Shown: positions 50,643 through 59,181, numbered from the stretch's first letter. The stretch: DNA of 64,000 nt from JACCZX01 sp963829995 (GCA_963829995.1 CAWHKW010000031.1:124001-188000); one strand, 5' to 3'. Notes: generated by a model from the sequence alone, not told the origin. A program made the numbers and translations.

Positions 50643-50875
50643 GCGGGATGTTTATGGAGGATCAGCCAAATCAAGTACACGCGGCGAAACCGCGCGCCGG
50701 TTTCTGGCAGACGATACGCGCGGTGCTGTGGTCGTTCTTCGGCGTGCGCCGTAAGGCCGCCTACGAAAAGGATGCGGCGCAGCTCAATCCGGTCGCGGTC
50801 ATCATCGCAGGTCTCATGGCAGCGGCGCTGTTTGTCGCCTTGCTGCTCGTCGTCGTCAATTTAGTCGTGCCCTGA
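50639..50875 (+). CDS. DUF2970 small membrane protein
   Basis: Encodes 78 residues. A basic amphipathic section with WSFFGVRRKAAYEKD is followed by one transmembrane helix (VAVIIAGLMAAALFVALLLVV). DUF2970 members are found in betaproteobacterial cox operons and have no known function. It overlaps ctaG by 4 bp. Confidence 0.82.
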   Translation: MSGMFMEDQPNQVHAAKPRAGFWQTIRAVLWSFFGVRRKAAYEKDAAQLNPVAVIIAGLMAAALFVALLLVVVNLVVP

Positions 50876-50895
50876 TCGAAGCGAGGAATCGAACA

Positions 50896-51786
50896 ATGGC
50901 TGATCCGCACAGCGCCACTCATGCTCACGCGGCTGGGCATGCGCACCGCCCGCTTTATTTCGTGCCGTCGCCGTCGCAATGGCCGGCGGTCGGCAGCGTT
51001 GCGATGATCTTTACGATGTTCGGCGCGGCGATGGTGGTCAACCACAACTCAGTCGGCTGGTTTTTACTGGCGTTCGGGCTTGCGACGCTGGTTTACATGC
51101 TGATCGGCTGGTTTTCAATCGTGTCGCGCGAGTCGGAACACGGCGACTACAACCACAAAGTCGACATCTCGTTCCGCTGGGGAATGAGCTGGTTCATCTT
51201 TTCCGAGGTGATGTTCTTCGCCTCGTTTTTTGGCGCGCTTTTTTATGCCCGCGTTATCAGTGCGCCACTGCTTGGGGATTTCGACCACCAGCTGTTATGG
51301 CCCGACTTTGTTGCCACATGGCCGCACGCAGGACCGGCCGGGACCGTCGACCCGTTTGAGACCCTCGGCCCATTCTGGCTGCCGACGATCAACACAGCGT
51401 TGCTGCTGTCCTCCGGTGTCACGTTGACGATCGCGCACCACGCGCTGCGCGCCGATCATCGCAGCCGAGCGATCCTGTGGCTCGCGATCACGATCCTGCT
51501 GGGCGTGACCTTCCTCGGCGTGCAGATATTCGAGTACGGCCATGCGTACCGCGATCTGAACCTGCGGCTGACATCGGGCATCTTCGGCTCGACGTTCTTC
51601 ATGCTGACCGGCTTTCACGGCTTTCATGTTTTTCTGGGTGCACTGATGCTGTCCGTTGTGCTGCTACGGCTGATACGGGGCCATTTCAAGCCGGATCAGC
51701 ACTTCGCGTTCGAGGGAGCAGCCTGGTACTGGCACTTCGTCGACGTCGTCTGGGTCGGTCTTTATATCGTCGTCTACTGGCTGTAG
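50896..51786 (+). CDS. coxC: Cytochrome c oxidase subunit III
   Basis: Encodes 296 residues with seven transmembrane helices. WFIFSEVMFFASFFGALFY, FGSTFFMLTGFHGFHVFLG and WYWHFVDVVWVGLYIVVYW are the family signatures. Subunit III stabilises proton uptake by subunit I. A His-rich N-terminus (DPHSATHAHAAGHAH) precedes the first helix. It is the last structural oxidase gene before the assembly genes. Confidence 0.96.
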   Translation: MADPHSATHAHAAGHAHRPLYFVPSPSQWPAVGSVAMIFTMFGAAMVVNHNSVGWFLLAFGLATLVYMLIGWFSIVSRESEHGDYNHKVDISFRWGMSWFIFSEVMFFASFFGALFYARVISAPLLGDFDHQLLWPDFVATWPHAGPAGTVDPFETLGPFWLPTINTALLLSSGVTLTIAHHALRADHRSRAILWLAITILLGVTFLGVQIFEYGHAYRDLNLRLTSGIFGSTFFMLTGFHGFHVFLGALMLSVVLLRLIRGHFKPDQHFAFEGAAWYWHFVDVVWVGLYIVVYWL

Positions 51787-51838
51787 AAGACGTTGGAATC
51801 ACGGTGGTGGCGCTAATGGCGCCGCCTTCACTTCGCAG

Positions 51839-52042
51839 CTAGGTTCCAAACGAGCGCGGTTGGATCCAGCCCATCCAATAGCTGAACAGAATGAACAGGA
51901 ACAGCGCGACCGAGATGCCGACCCGGATCGTGAGCGCGTTCACCGTCCGATTGGTGGTGCCTTTGTCGCGAATCAGATAGACCAGTGCCGAGCCGAGCGA
52001 CAACAGAATGCCGGCCAGGGCGAGAACAATGATGATTCGCAT
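51839..52042 (-). CDS. DUF2909 twin-transmembrane protein
   Basis: Encodes 67 residues with two transmembrane helices (IIIVLALAGILLSLGSALVYL and VGISVALFLFILFSYWMGW). It lies on the opposite strand between coxC and the SURF1 gene, a conserved position in betaproteobacterial cox loci. The function is unknown. Confidence 0.8.
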   Translation of the reverse strand: MRIIIVLALAGILLSLGSALVYLIRDKGTTNRTVNALTIRVGISVALFLFILFSYWMGWIQPRSFGT

Positions 52043-52084
52043 GTCTGCGATTTGCGAGCGGTCGGAACCATCCTACTCACTTCG

Positions 52085-52819
52085 ATGCCGCGCCGGAAGT
52101 TGATCGTTGCCTTGGTCGCAGCGGCGGTCGGCATTGCGGCGGCGATATCGCTGGGCAATTGGCAGATGCGGCGCGGCGATGCAAAACTGGCGTTGCGGTC
52201 GCAAGCCGATGCCGCCGAACGAGCACCTCCAGCCGACATCGCGCCGTCGCGCTTATCGATCAACGACGTTGCGGCTGCCTTGCCGCGTAAGGTTCGCGTG
52301 AGCGGCGTGTTCGATCCTGCCGGCACCGTTTATCTGGACAGCCGGAGACTCAATGGTGTCGCCGGTTTCTACGTGATCACACCGCTCGTAGTCGGCGAAG
52401 GGTTGCCTGCCTTGCTTGTCGATCGCGGCTGGATTGCGCATGACCTGCGGGATCGCGCGCGCATCGCGGCCCCGATGCCGCCTTCGGGCCGCGTCACTGT
52501 GGAAGGGCTGGCGGTCGCTCGGCCGTCGGCGCTGCTCGAACTCGGCGGCAAACCAGAGCTTCGCGTGCCGGGCCTCTGGCAGAACCTCAACTACTCGGCC
52601 TACGAGCAGGCGACCGGCCGCAGCGTCGCGCGTTTTGTAATTCAGCAGAGCGGCGATGGGCAGAGCGATAAAGTAGCGGATGGCTTGCGGCGCGAGTGGC
52701 CGCGGCCTGCTAGCGGGGTGGAGAAGAATCGCGGCTATGCGTTTCAGTGGTACGCGATCGCGGTGTTGATCGCGGCGCTCGCTGTCTTCTTCGGCCGGAA
52801 AGCGTGGCGCGAACGATGA
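52085..52819 (+). CDS. SURF1 family cytochrome oxidase assembly protein
   Basis: Encodes 244 residues from ATG 52085; the longer open frame covers the DUF2909 gene. Two membrane helices bracket a periplasmic domain. LGNWQMRRGDAK after the first helix, VSGVFDPAGTVYLDSRRLNG and DRGWIAHDLRDR are SURF1 features. It helps insert heme a into subunit I. It overlaps the next gene by 4 bp. Confidence 0.93.
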   Translation: MPRRKLIVALVAAAVGIAAAISLGNWQMRRGDAKLALRSQADAAERAPPADIAPSRLSINDVAAALPRKVRVSGVFDPAGTVYLDSRRLNGVAGFYVITPLVVGEGLPALLVDRGWIAHDLRDRARIAAPMPPSGRVTVEGLAVARPSALLELGGKPELRVPGLWQNLNYSAYEQATGRSVARFVIQQSGDGQSDKVADGLRREWPRPASGVEKNRGYAFQWYAIAVLIAALAVFFGRKAWRER

Positions 52820-53456
52820 AAACGCGCCGGCGCCGTTACCTCCCGCTGTATCTGCTGATTGCAATCACCACTTTGCCGATCGTGGCGGCGTATGTCGCCT
52901 ACTACGTTGCCCCCCCCTCGGGCCGCACGAATTACGGAACGTTGATAGAACCGCAACGGCGCACGCCTGTGCTGCCGATGACAAAGCTCGACGGCACCGC
53001 CTTCGACTTGCGGGAATTGCGCGGCCGCTGGGTGTTCGTGATGGTCGACAGCGGCGATTGCGACCCACGCTGCGAAGACAAGCTGCTGATGATGCGGCAA
53101 CAGCGCACGATGACCGGCAAGGATCGCGATCAGATCGAACGCGTATGGCTGATTCCGGACCAAGTGCCGCTATCGATCATGCTGATGCGTGAATTTGAGG
53201 GCACGCATTTCATTCGTACGCCGCTGCAACCGCTACGGGATTTTCTTGCGTTACCCGACGCTGCGGATGCGCGGCTACAAGACCATATCTGGGTCGTCGA
53301 TCCGAGTGGCAATCTAATGCTGCGCTGGCCGAAGGATGCTGAACCGAGCGGCGTCAAGCGCGACGTTGCCCAACTGTTGAAGGTCGCAGCGGGCTGGGTC
53401 CGCATCGATCCACCTCGACCCGCATCGATCTCAAGGTCTCAGGGGAGGTGCGATGA
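52816..53456 (+). CDS. SCO-like cytochrome oxidase assembly protein, 3' end disrupted
   Basis: From ATG 52816 the frame encodes a membrane helix (YLLIAITTLPIVAAYVAYYV) and a thioredoxin-like domain (PQRRTPVLPMTKLDGTAFDL, WVFVMVDSGDCDPRCEDKLL, DHIWVVDPSGNLMLRW). The CDPRC motif takes the place of the SCO CxxxC copper site. Near 53401 the frame meets a 20-bp insertion bounded by 10-bp direct repeats, and then runs open to 54168 through ctaA. Without those 20 bp the product would end VRIDLKVSGEVR at 53454-53456, the stop overlapping the ctaA ATG, as normal for this operon. The last residues are therefore not trustworthy. Confidence 0.85.
53401..53430 (+). repeat. 10-bp direct repeat enclosing a frameshifting insertion
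   Basis: CGCATCGATC at 53401-53410 and again at 53421-53430, separated by CACCTCGACC. Twenty bases (one repeat plus spacer) are extra. Removing them restores an in-frame stop for the SCO-like gene that overlaps the ctaA start. Confidence 0.75.
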
Positions 53457-54604
53457 CAGCGGTTTCGCTGCTCTGGCTCGCGCTGCTGGGCGTGGCGGTG
53501 GCGGCTGTGCCGCTCGTCTATGTGTGGCGCTCGCGCGACCCGCAGAAGTTTCGCAAGCTCGCCTGGGTGACTGCGTTCCTGACACTCGATCTGATCATGG
53601 TCGGCAGCTTCACGCGGCTGACGGATTCAGGGCTCGGATGCCCCGACTGGCCGGGTTGCTACGGCCATTCGAACCCGCTGTCCGCTGGCGAACCGATCCA
53701 TCAAGCGCAGACGGCACTGCCGAGCGGTCCAGTCACGATGAGCAAGGCGTGGATCGAGATGGCGCATCGCTACTTTGCACTTGCCGTCGGAGTATTGATC
53801 ATCGTGCTCACGGTACAAGCATGGCGGCGCGCATCGTCGGGCGCTGCAACGCCGCGCTCGCCGTGGTTGGCGACAGCAGCGTTGGTATGGGTATGCGTGC
53901 AAGGTGCATTCGGCGCACTGACGGTAACGATGAAACTGCAACCGGCCATTGTGACGCTGCATCTGCTCGGCGGAGTCGTGCTGCTGGCGCTGCTGACCTG
54001 GATTGCGCTGCGCGAGGCGCGCGCGCCGAAAAGGACGGTCGCGCCGCGCGTGCGCGCACTGGCATGGCTTGCGCTCGCCGCGGTATTCATTCAGATCGGC
54101 CTGGGCGGATGGGTCAGCAGCAATTACGCTGTGCTGGCATGCCCGGATTTTCCGTTGTGCCAGGGTGAGTTCTTGCCGCCGATGGACTTTTCGCATGGCT
54201 TTACGTGGTGGCGTGAACTCGGCCGCACCGGTGAAGGTGACTTGGTTCCGTTTCAGGCGCTGGTGGCAATTCACTGGACGCACCGAATGTTCGCGATTGT
54301 CGTCGTGGCAGCCTTTGGCGTCTTGTTGTGGCAACTGCGGCAGCACCCGGGCTTTTCGCATCTGGCGCGAGGCTTGCTCGCACTGATCGTGTTGCAGCTG
54401 CTGACCGGGTTATCCAACGTTGTGCTTCAATGGCCGCTGCTGCTCGCAGTGTTGCACAGCGGGGGCGCTGCATTGCTGGTTGCGTTACTTGTCGTGATCG
54501 TGCATCGAACTTCGCGCCCGCCGCTGGGCAATAGAGAGTTCATCGCGCGATCAGTGCCTGTGGCCCCATTGCAACGGCGCACGCGGAGGCTCCTGGACGA
54601 GTAG
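53453..54604 (+). CDS. ctaA: Heme A synthase (CtaA/COX15)
   Basis: Encodes 383 residues with eight transmembrane helices in two four-helix bundles. It oxidises the C8 methyl of heme O to make heme A. GSFTRLTDSGLGCPDWPGCYG in the first bundle and FIQIGLGGWVSSNYAVLACPDFPLC in the second each contain the paired Cys loop; the heme His are in EMAHRYFAL and IHWTHRMFA. GGGGAGG precedes the ATG. Its 3' end overlaps the convergent CopD fusion by 54 bp. ctaB, its usual neighbour, is 8.9 kb downstream. Confidence 0.95.
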   Translation: MTAVSLLWLALLGVAVAAVPLVYVWRSRDPQKFRKLAWVTAFLTLDLIMVGSFTRLTDSGLGCPDWPGCYGHSNPLSAGEPIHQAQTALPSGPVTMSKAWIEMAHRYFALAVGVLIIVLTVQAWRRASSGAATPRSPWLATAALVWVCVQGAFGALTVTMKLQPAIVTLHLLGGVVLLALLTWIALREARAPKRTVAPRVRALAWLALAAVFIQIGLGGWVSSNYAVLACPDFPLCQGEFLPPMDFSHGFTWWRELGRTGEGDLVPFQALVAIHWTHRMFAIVVVAAFGVLLWQLRQHPGFSHLARGLLALIVLQLLTGLSNVVLQWPLLLAVLHSGGAALLVALLVVIVHRTSRPPLGNREFIARSVPVAPLQRRTRRLLDE

Positions 54605-56530
54605 GTCGATCTGACGGAGCGCAGCGGCCGTCCGGTCCGCCGCCGCGCCCGGGACGCCAATCCAGCGCACCCGCAGGTAGCCGTGACGATCGACCAGAAA
54701 CTCCATATGCGTGTGCACGGATTCGGTCGAGCCATCGGCCTGGCGCGCGAACATTGCGTATGCACTGGCCACCGTCGGACTGGCGATCGCCAGAATCGAC
54801 TTACCGTCGATCGCGATCTGAGCGTCGCCCGCGAGGGGAGACGCGCTGATCGGCACGGCAATGACACGCGCTCCTGCCGCGATGATGGCGTGCTGTGTCC
54901 TCGCGAGCTCCTGCAGGCGCAGCAGCGACTGTGGCGGCGTGTAAAACACGAGCAGAGTGACGCGGTTCTCCCGCTGCCGCTCCAGTGATTCCTGTGGGCG
55001 CCCGAGCATTTCGAACGTGAAGTCAGGCGCAAAGACAGGGCGCAAAGGTTTGACGCGATCCGTCATGGCGTAAGCGTTGCGCGCCGCTGCTTGAGCGTCG
55101 AGGAACTGGATCAGATTCCAGATCTCCACGTCGCTCAACTTCGATGCGAAACCGGGCATCGGCGTGTTGGGAATGCCGTGCGCGATCCACCAGAAAAGGT
55201 CTCCCTCACGCTGGTTCGGGACGCGTTCCGGAAGACTCGCCGGCTTGACTGGAAGCAAGGCCGAGCTGGCGCCCTCGCCGCCATCAGGGCCATGACAAGC
55301 GATGCAGTGCAAGGCGTAGAGCGCGGATCCGCTGACGATCGCGTCCGCGGTGTAGTGGACCGGCGACACTGTGTAGGTCGTTGGGTACGCCGGCACGCCA
55401 AGCAGCCACGCACATACTCCTGCGGGAATCACGATCCCTGCGAGAGCGGCAAAACGCACGCGCGGCGGCCGGCCGAGCAATCCTGCCACCGTAACGGCGG
55501 CGCAAATGCACGCGATGGCCCCGGCCGCCGCCACAGTTACTTGCATCCAGGCCGATTGTTGAAGCGGCTGCCAACTTATCGTGTAGTCGAAAGGCCAGAC
55601 GGGAGACTGATGTGCTGCGGGGACCGTAACGCCGAGCACGCCGACGATGATCACGACGCCGATTCCGGCGGCGATCTCCAGGACGGCGGTGCGCCGGAGC
55701 AAGTGCAGCGCTGCGCGATCTCCGCCCGCCAACCGCGGCGTCAAGACCCCGCGATTCGTCACGGCCAGGCCCAGCATCGCCACGAACAAACCGAGCTTCG
55801 CGAGCAGAAGCCGGCCATAGTCGGTGCCGATCAATGCGGGCACATCGCCGACCTGATACCAGGCATTTGTGAGGCCGCTTATCACTAGCACGCCTACGCT
55901 TGCCATACCGACGTTCGAATAACGCCGCGTCGCCTGCGCCATCGTGTCGAGCGCATCAGTGCCGGCGAGAAAATGCACAAGTGCCGGCAGCGCCCCCAAC
56001 CACGCGCCCGCGGCGAGCAAGTGCGCGACATCGGCAACGATCCGGTCGAAATCGTCGGGCTCGGCTCCGGCGAGCGCGTGCCCTGCCCAGGCCAGCGAGC
56101 CGAGGTACGCGGCAGCGACGACGGCGGCACCGATCGCCAGGCGCGATCGGCGCCGGTCGCCGGCCGATCGCTGGAGCGCCGCAAGCACCGCGCCTAGAAC
56201 AATGACGAGGCCAAAACGCAGCATCCAAACGTGTCCGAAGACGGTATCGCCAAGAACGAGGCCGAGCGTCTCGCGATTCATTGCCTGCGCGACCTGCACG
56301 CCACTCATCACGGCAGCTTGGGCGGCGAGCCACGCCACGCCAGATACGATGCTCGCGACAACACCCCAACGCATGACTGCAAGAAGCCGGCGGTACACGG
56401 CATCGCCTTCGCCTGGCGCTACGCGCTGCCAGGCTGGTCTCGCCACGGCAATCAGGAACACGAGTTCCCCGAACAGCAGCATGGCCGCGGCGTAGTGAAC
56501 AGACCGCGTGGCGACCAACACCGTGTTCAT
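54551..56530 (-). CDS. CopD-cytochrome c-redoxin fusion protein
   Basis: Encodes 659 residues in three parts. Residues ~1-390 are a CopD-type copper-transport membrane domain (about nine helices, with conserved His in SVHYAAAMLLFGE and WAGHALAG, and DVAHLLAAGAWLGALPAL). Residues ~395-480 are a cytochrome c domain with one CxxCH (HCIACHG, near residue 408) and MPGFASKLSD. Residues ~490-640 resemble an SCO/redoxin thioredoxin fold (VTLLVFYTPPQSLLRL, VHTHMEFLVDRHGYLRVRW) without the CxxxC copper site. It probably moves copper and electrons at the membrane for oxidase metallation. copC lies 110 bp upstream on the same strand. Confidence 0.82.
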   Translation of the reverse strand: MNTVLVATRSVHYAAAMLLFGELVFLIAVARPAWQRVAPGEGDAVYRRLLAVMRWGVVASIVSGVAWLAAQAAVMSGVQVAQAMNRETLGLVLGDTVFGHVWMLRFGLVIVLGAVLAALQRSAGDRRRSRLAIGAAVVAAAYLGSLAWAGHALAGAEPDDFDRIVADVAHLLAAGAWLGALPALVHFLAGTDALDTMAQATRRYSNVGMASVGVLVISGLTNAWYQVGDVPALIGTDYGRLLLAKLGLFVAMLGLAVTNRGVLTPRLAGGDRAALHLLRRTAVLEIAAGIGVVIIVGVLGVTVPAAHQSPVWPFDYTISWQPLQQSAWMQVTVAAAGAIACICAAVTVAGLLGRPPRVRFAALAGIVIPAGVCAWLLGVPAYPTTYTVSPVHYTADAIVSGSALYALHCIACHGPDGGEGASSALLPVKPASLPERVPNQREGDLFWWIAHGIPNTPMPGFASKLSDVEIWNLIQFLDAQAAARNAYAMTDRVKPLRPVFAPDFTFEMLGRPQESLERQRENRVTLLVFYTPPQSLLRLQELARTQHAIIAAGARVIAVPISASPLAGDAQIAIDGKSILAIASPTVASAYAMFARQADGSTESVHTHMEFLVDRHGYLRVRWIGVPGAAADRTAAALRQIDLLVQEPPRAPLQWGHRH

Positions 56531-56640
56531 GCGGCGTCCTTGCGCTGCGCGCGGTCCCCCCGAGGGGAAAGTTCGCTCGCCTTCGGACGGCCGCGCGGCG
56601 GGCTCATCACTGTCCGCGCGCTGTCAGTGGGCGCGTGCGC

Positions 56641-57009
56641 CTACGGTGCGACGACATTAAACGTGAAGTCACCCTTGCTGACATGAGTGTCGACGGAAAG
56701 CACGCGCCATCTAACGCGGTAAGTGCCAGGCGCAAGCGTCGGCAGAGACACCCGGAGCAGCTTGGCCTCGGCACGGTCGACCTCAGCATCGCCTTTGTCG
56801 ACTTGCTTGCCGTTGCGGTCGAATACCTGAACCTTGCTGAATGCTGGTTCGAGTCGTTCCGTAAACCAGAGCTCGAGTCGCGGTGGCGATCCGCGAACTG
56901 CGCTGCCGGTGGCAGGTGCCGCCCGCTCTAGGTGAGCATGCGCGCCGGCAGTCGAGACCGACAGCACAGTCAGGGCGGCTATCAGAAACCCCGACAGCAG
57001 TCGCCTCAT
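56641..57009 (-). CDS. copC: Copper-binding protein CopC
   Basis: Encodes 122 residues from ATG 57009; the earlier ATG at 57072 adds a basic stretch before the signal peptide. Cleavage after AGA leaves His at the mature N-terminus (HAHLERAAPA), the copper-ligand position in CopC. WFTERLEPAFSKVQVFD and YRVRWRVLSVDTHVSKGDFTF complete the small Ig-like beta barrel. It is adjacent to the CopD fusion, the classical CopC-CopD pairing. Confidence 0.9.
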   Translation of the reverse strand: MRRLLSGFLIAALTVLSVSTAGAHAHLERAAPATGSAVRGSPPRLELWFTERLEPAFSKVQVFDRNGKQVDKGDAEVDRAEAKLLRVSLPTLAPGTYRVRWRVLSVDTHVSKGDFTFNVVAP

Positions 57010-57133
57010 TTCATTCCTTGAAGCACTCGATATCACTTTAATGGCAAGTATGCTGCGGTGGCGCGTAGCCAAGACCGGCCGACAGGAATACGACTTGCAT
57101 GCATCGAGCGCGACGACAATTTAGGAGACCGCC

Positions 57134-57670
57134 GTGACAGATTCGGCAGCTGGTGGCAACTCAAAGATGGTCACGGGTCTGTTCAAAGACAGCGAGAGTG
57201 TCGAGCGCGCGTACGAGGTGGTCACCGAGCGCGACTATGGCACAGCAGACATCAACGTCGTCATGTCCGATGACACTCGTAAGCGATACTTCGCGGACGA
57301 TCGTCAAGTCAATACTGACCTGGGCCGCAAAATAGAAGAGGGTGGCGAACTTGGCGGTCCGACCGGGGGAAGAATCGGCATGGCCATTCCGGCCATTATC
57401 GCCATCGGTGTGGTGGCGCTTCCCGGCTTGGGCTTCATTCTCGCGGGGCCGTTAGCAGTGGCACTGGGGGCCGCTGGCGCCGCTGGCCTGGCGGTTGGCC
57501 TTGTCGGAGCGCTTAGCGATTGGGGTATCCCGGAAGAGCGCGCCGCGCACTATGAACAGGGCATCCATGACGGCTGCATTCTGATGGGAGTCAGGCCACG
57601 CTCGGATGACGACGCGCGGTATTTTGTCCAGCGGTGGAAGGCGATCGGCGCGCAGCATCTGCATTCATAA
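57134..57670 (+). CDS. YflT/general-stress-like protein with central membrane segment
   Basis: Encodes 178 residues from GTG. The N-terminal half, GLFKDSESVERAYEVVTERDYG, has the pattern of heat/general stress proteins (YflT type). The middle is a Gly/Ala hydrophobic stretch (~residues 80-125) long enough for two helices. The C-terminal part (YEQGIHDGCILMGVRP) returns to an alpha/beta fold. It sits between divergent copC and the second oxidase operon. The role is unknown. See also 62824-63384. Confidence 0.65.
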   Translation: MTDSAAGGNSKMVTGLFKDSESVERAYEVVTERDYGTADINVVMSDDTRKRYFADDRQVNTDLGRKIEEGGELGGPTGGRIGMAIPAIIAIGVVALPGLGFILAGPLAVALGAAGAAGLAVGLVGALSDWGIPEERAAHYEQGIHDGCILMGVRPRSDDDARYFVQRWKAIGAQHLHS

Positions 57671-57672
57671 GC

Positions 57673-57700
57673 ATCGCCGCTTTTTCACGGAGTCGGCGAT
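57673..57700 (+). repeat. 7-bp inverted repeat after the stress-protein gene
   Basis: ATCGCCG (57673-57679) and CGGCGAT (57694-57700) could form a stem with a 14-base loop immediately after the 57134 gene. There is no T-tract, so it is at best a weak terminator. Confidence 0.35.
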
Positions 57701-57705
57701 AACCT

Positions 57706-57733
57706 TTGCGATTCGGTCGGGACCGAATAATAT
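57706..57733 (+). promoter_or_regulatory. Promoter with palindromic spacer upstream of the second oxidase operon
   Basis: TTGCGA (57706-57711) and TAATAT (57728-57733) form a plausible sigma-70 promoter with a 16-bp spacer. ATTCGGTC-GG-GACCGAAT (57711-57728), a perfect 18-bp palindrome, fills that spacer exactly. An operator located between -35 and -10 is typical of repressors that exclude polymerase and of MerR-type regulators, though MerR promoters usually have 19-20 bp spacers. The regulator is not identified. Confidence 0.6.
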
Positions 57734-57768
57734 GCGCCGGTGATTTTCACCACCCTTGGCGAGTTTGA

Positions 57769-57798
57769 ATACCGTCGACAGCAGCATGCCGACGGTAT
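57769..57798 (+). promoter_or_regulatory. Inverted repeat in the second oxidase leader
   Basis: ATACCGTCG (57769-57777) and CGACGGTAT (57790-57798) are exact reverse complements with a 12-base spacer, 28 bp before the coxB2 start. It could be a leader hairpin or a second regulator site downstream of the promoter at 57706-57733. Confidence 0.5.
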
Positions 57799-57825
57799 AC
57801 TGCCCAATCAACCGGCTTCGTCTCT

Positions 57826-59181
57826 ATGCCTATAGCAATTGCATTGATTCTGCTGATCGCCGGCTCAGTTCTGTTTCACTTCCTAAGCCCGTGGTACTTC
57901 ACGCAGATCGCGTCCAATTGGGGCACGATCGACGACACGATCACGATCACGTTCTGGGTCACAGGGTTCGTGTTCGTTGCCGTCAATTTGTTCATGGCGT
58001 ATTGCGTGATCCGCTTCCGTCAGCGGAAGGGCAGCCGAGCGAAATACGAACCCGAGAACAAGAAGCTGGAATGGTGGCTGACCGCATTCACCGCCGTGGG
58101 CGTCGCTGCGATGCTGGCCCCTGGCTTGTTTGTGTGGGCGAATTTCATCAATGTCCCCCACGAGGCAGCGGCGTTTGAGGTTGTCGGCCAGCAGTGGCAC
58201 TGGCGCTATCGTTTCCCCGGAAAGGACGGCAAGCTGGGAACCGTTGATGCACGGCATGTCAGCGACGAGAATCCGTTCGGCATAGATCCGAAAGACCCCA
58301 ACGGACAAGACGATGTGCTGGTATCAAGCCCAGAGGTGCATCTGCCCGTCGGCAAACCGGCCAAGGCGCTGCTCCGCTCCATAGACGTCTTACACAACTT
58401 CGCCGTGCCGCAATTCCGAGCCAAGATGGACCTCGTGCCGGGCATGGTCACCTATATTTGGTTCACTCCCTCGCGGACCGGGGCATTCGATCTCCTCTGC
58501 AACGAGCTGTGCGGCATCGGGCACTACGCGATGCGTGGCAAGGTGGTGGTGGAAGAAGACAGCGCGTTCCAGGCGTGGTTAAGCAGCCATCCGACGTTCG
58601 CGCAAACCGCAGCATTAGCAGCTGGCGATCCCGCCGCGGGCAAGCAGCTCTATGCGGTGTGTGCGGCCTGCCATGGGGCGCAAGCGGAGGGCAACGCGGC
58701 GCTGAATGCGCCGAAACTGAGCGGGCAAGGAGACTGGTATCTGGAACGGCAGCTGAAACACTTCAAGAACGGTGCCAGGGGCGCACATGACAAGGATGTG
58801 TTCGGCAAGATGATGGCGCCGATGGCGGCGACGCTGGCTGATGACGCCGCTATCGCCCATGTCAGCGCCTATATTGAGACACTGCCCGACAATCCCGCAC
58901 CGGCGACGGTCAAAGGTAACGCGAGCAATGGTCAGCAGCGCTATGTGACGTGTGGAGCGTGCCACGGTTCTGATGGGCGTGGCGTGCAGGCAATGAATGC
59001 CCCGGGGCTGAAAGGCATGAGCGATTGGTATTTGGTCACTCAATTGAAAAATTTCAAACAGGGTATTCGCGGTGCTCATCCGCAAGACCTGTACGGGCGT
59101 CAGATGGCGCTGATGTCCGAAATTCTGCACGATGACCAAGCGATCAATGACCTCGTTACCTACATCAACACCCTCCGCTGA
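57826..59181 (+). CDS. Cytochrome c oxidase subunit II with two cytochrome c domains
   Basis: Encodes 451 residues. Two N-terminal membrane helices without a cleaved signal are followed by the CuA domain: His in SIDVLHNFAVPQ and ligands in CNELCGIGHYAM. Two tandem C-terminal cytochrome c domains follow, each with CxxCH (CAACHG and CGACHG), and with near-parallel tails (QLKHFKNGARGAH and QLKNFKQGIRGAH), suggesting an internal duplication. It probably accepts electrons directly through its own hemes, as caa3-type oxidases do. First gene of the second oxidase operon. Confidence 0.93.
   Translation: MPIAIALILLIAGSVLFHFLSPWYFTQIASNWGTIDDTITITFWVTGFVFVAVNLFMAYCVIRFRQRKGSRAKYEPENKKLEWWLTAFTAVGVAAMLAPGLFVWANFINVPHEAAAFEVVGQQWHWRYRFPGKDGKLGTVDARHVSDENPFGIDPKDPNGQDDVLVSSPEVHLPVGKPAKALLRSIDVLHNFAVPQFRAKMDLVPGMVTYIWFTPSRTGAFDLLCNELCGIGHYAMRGKVVVEEDSAFQAWLSSHPTFAQTAALAAGDPAAGKQLYAVCAACHGAQAEGNAALNAPKLSGQGDWYLERQLKHFKNGARGAHDKDVFGKMMAPMAATLADDAAIAHVSAYIETLPDNPAPATVKGNASNGQQRYVTCGACHGSDGRGVQAMNAPGLKGMSDWYLVTQLKNFKQGIRGAHPQDLYGRQMALMSEILHDDQAINDLVTYINTLR

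Noticed and set aside
53457..54168. Open continuation of the SCO-like frame inside ctaA
   Set aside because: Low-complexity Arg/Ala/Gly translation overlapping a clearly coding ctaA; explained by the 20-bp insertion, not a real C-terminal domain.
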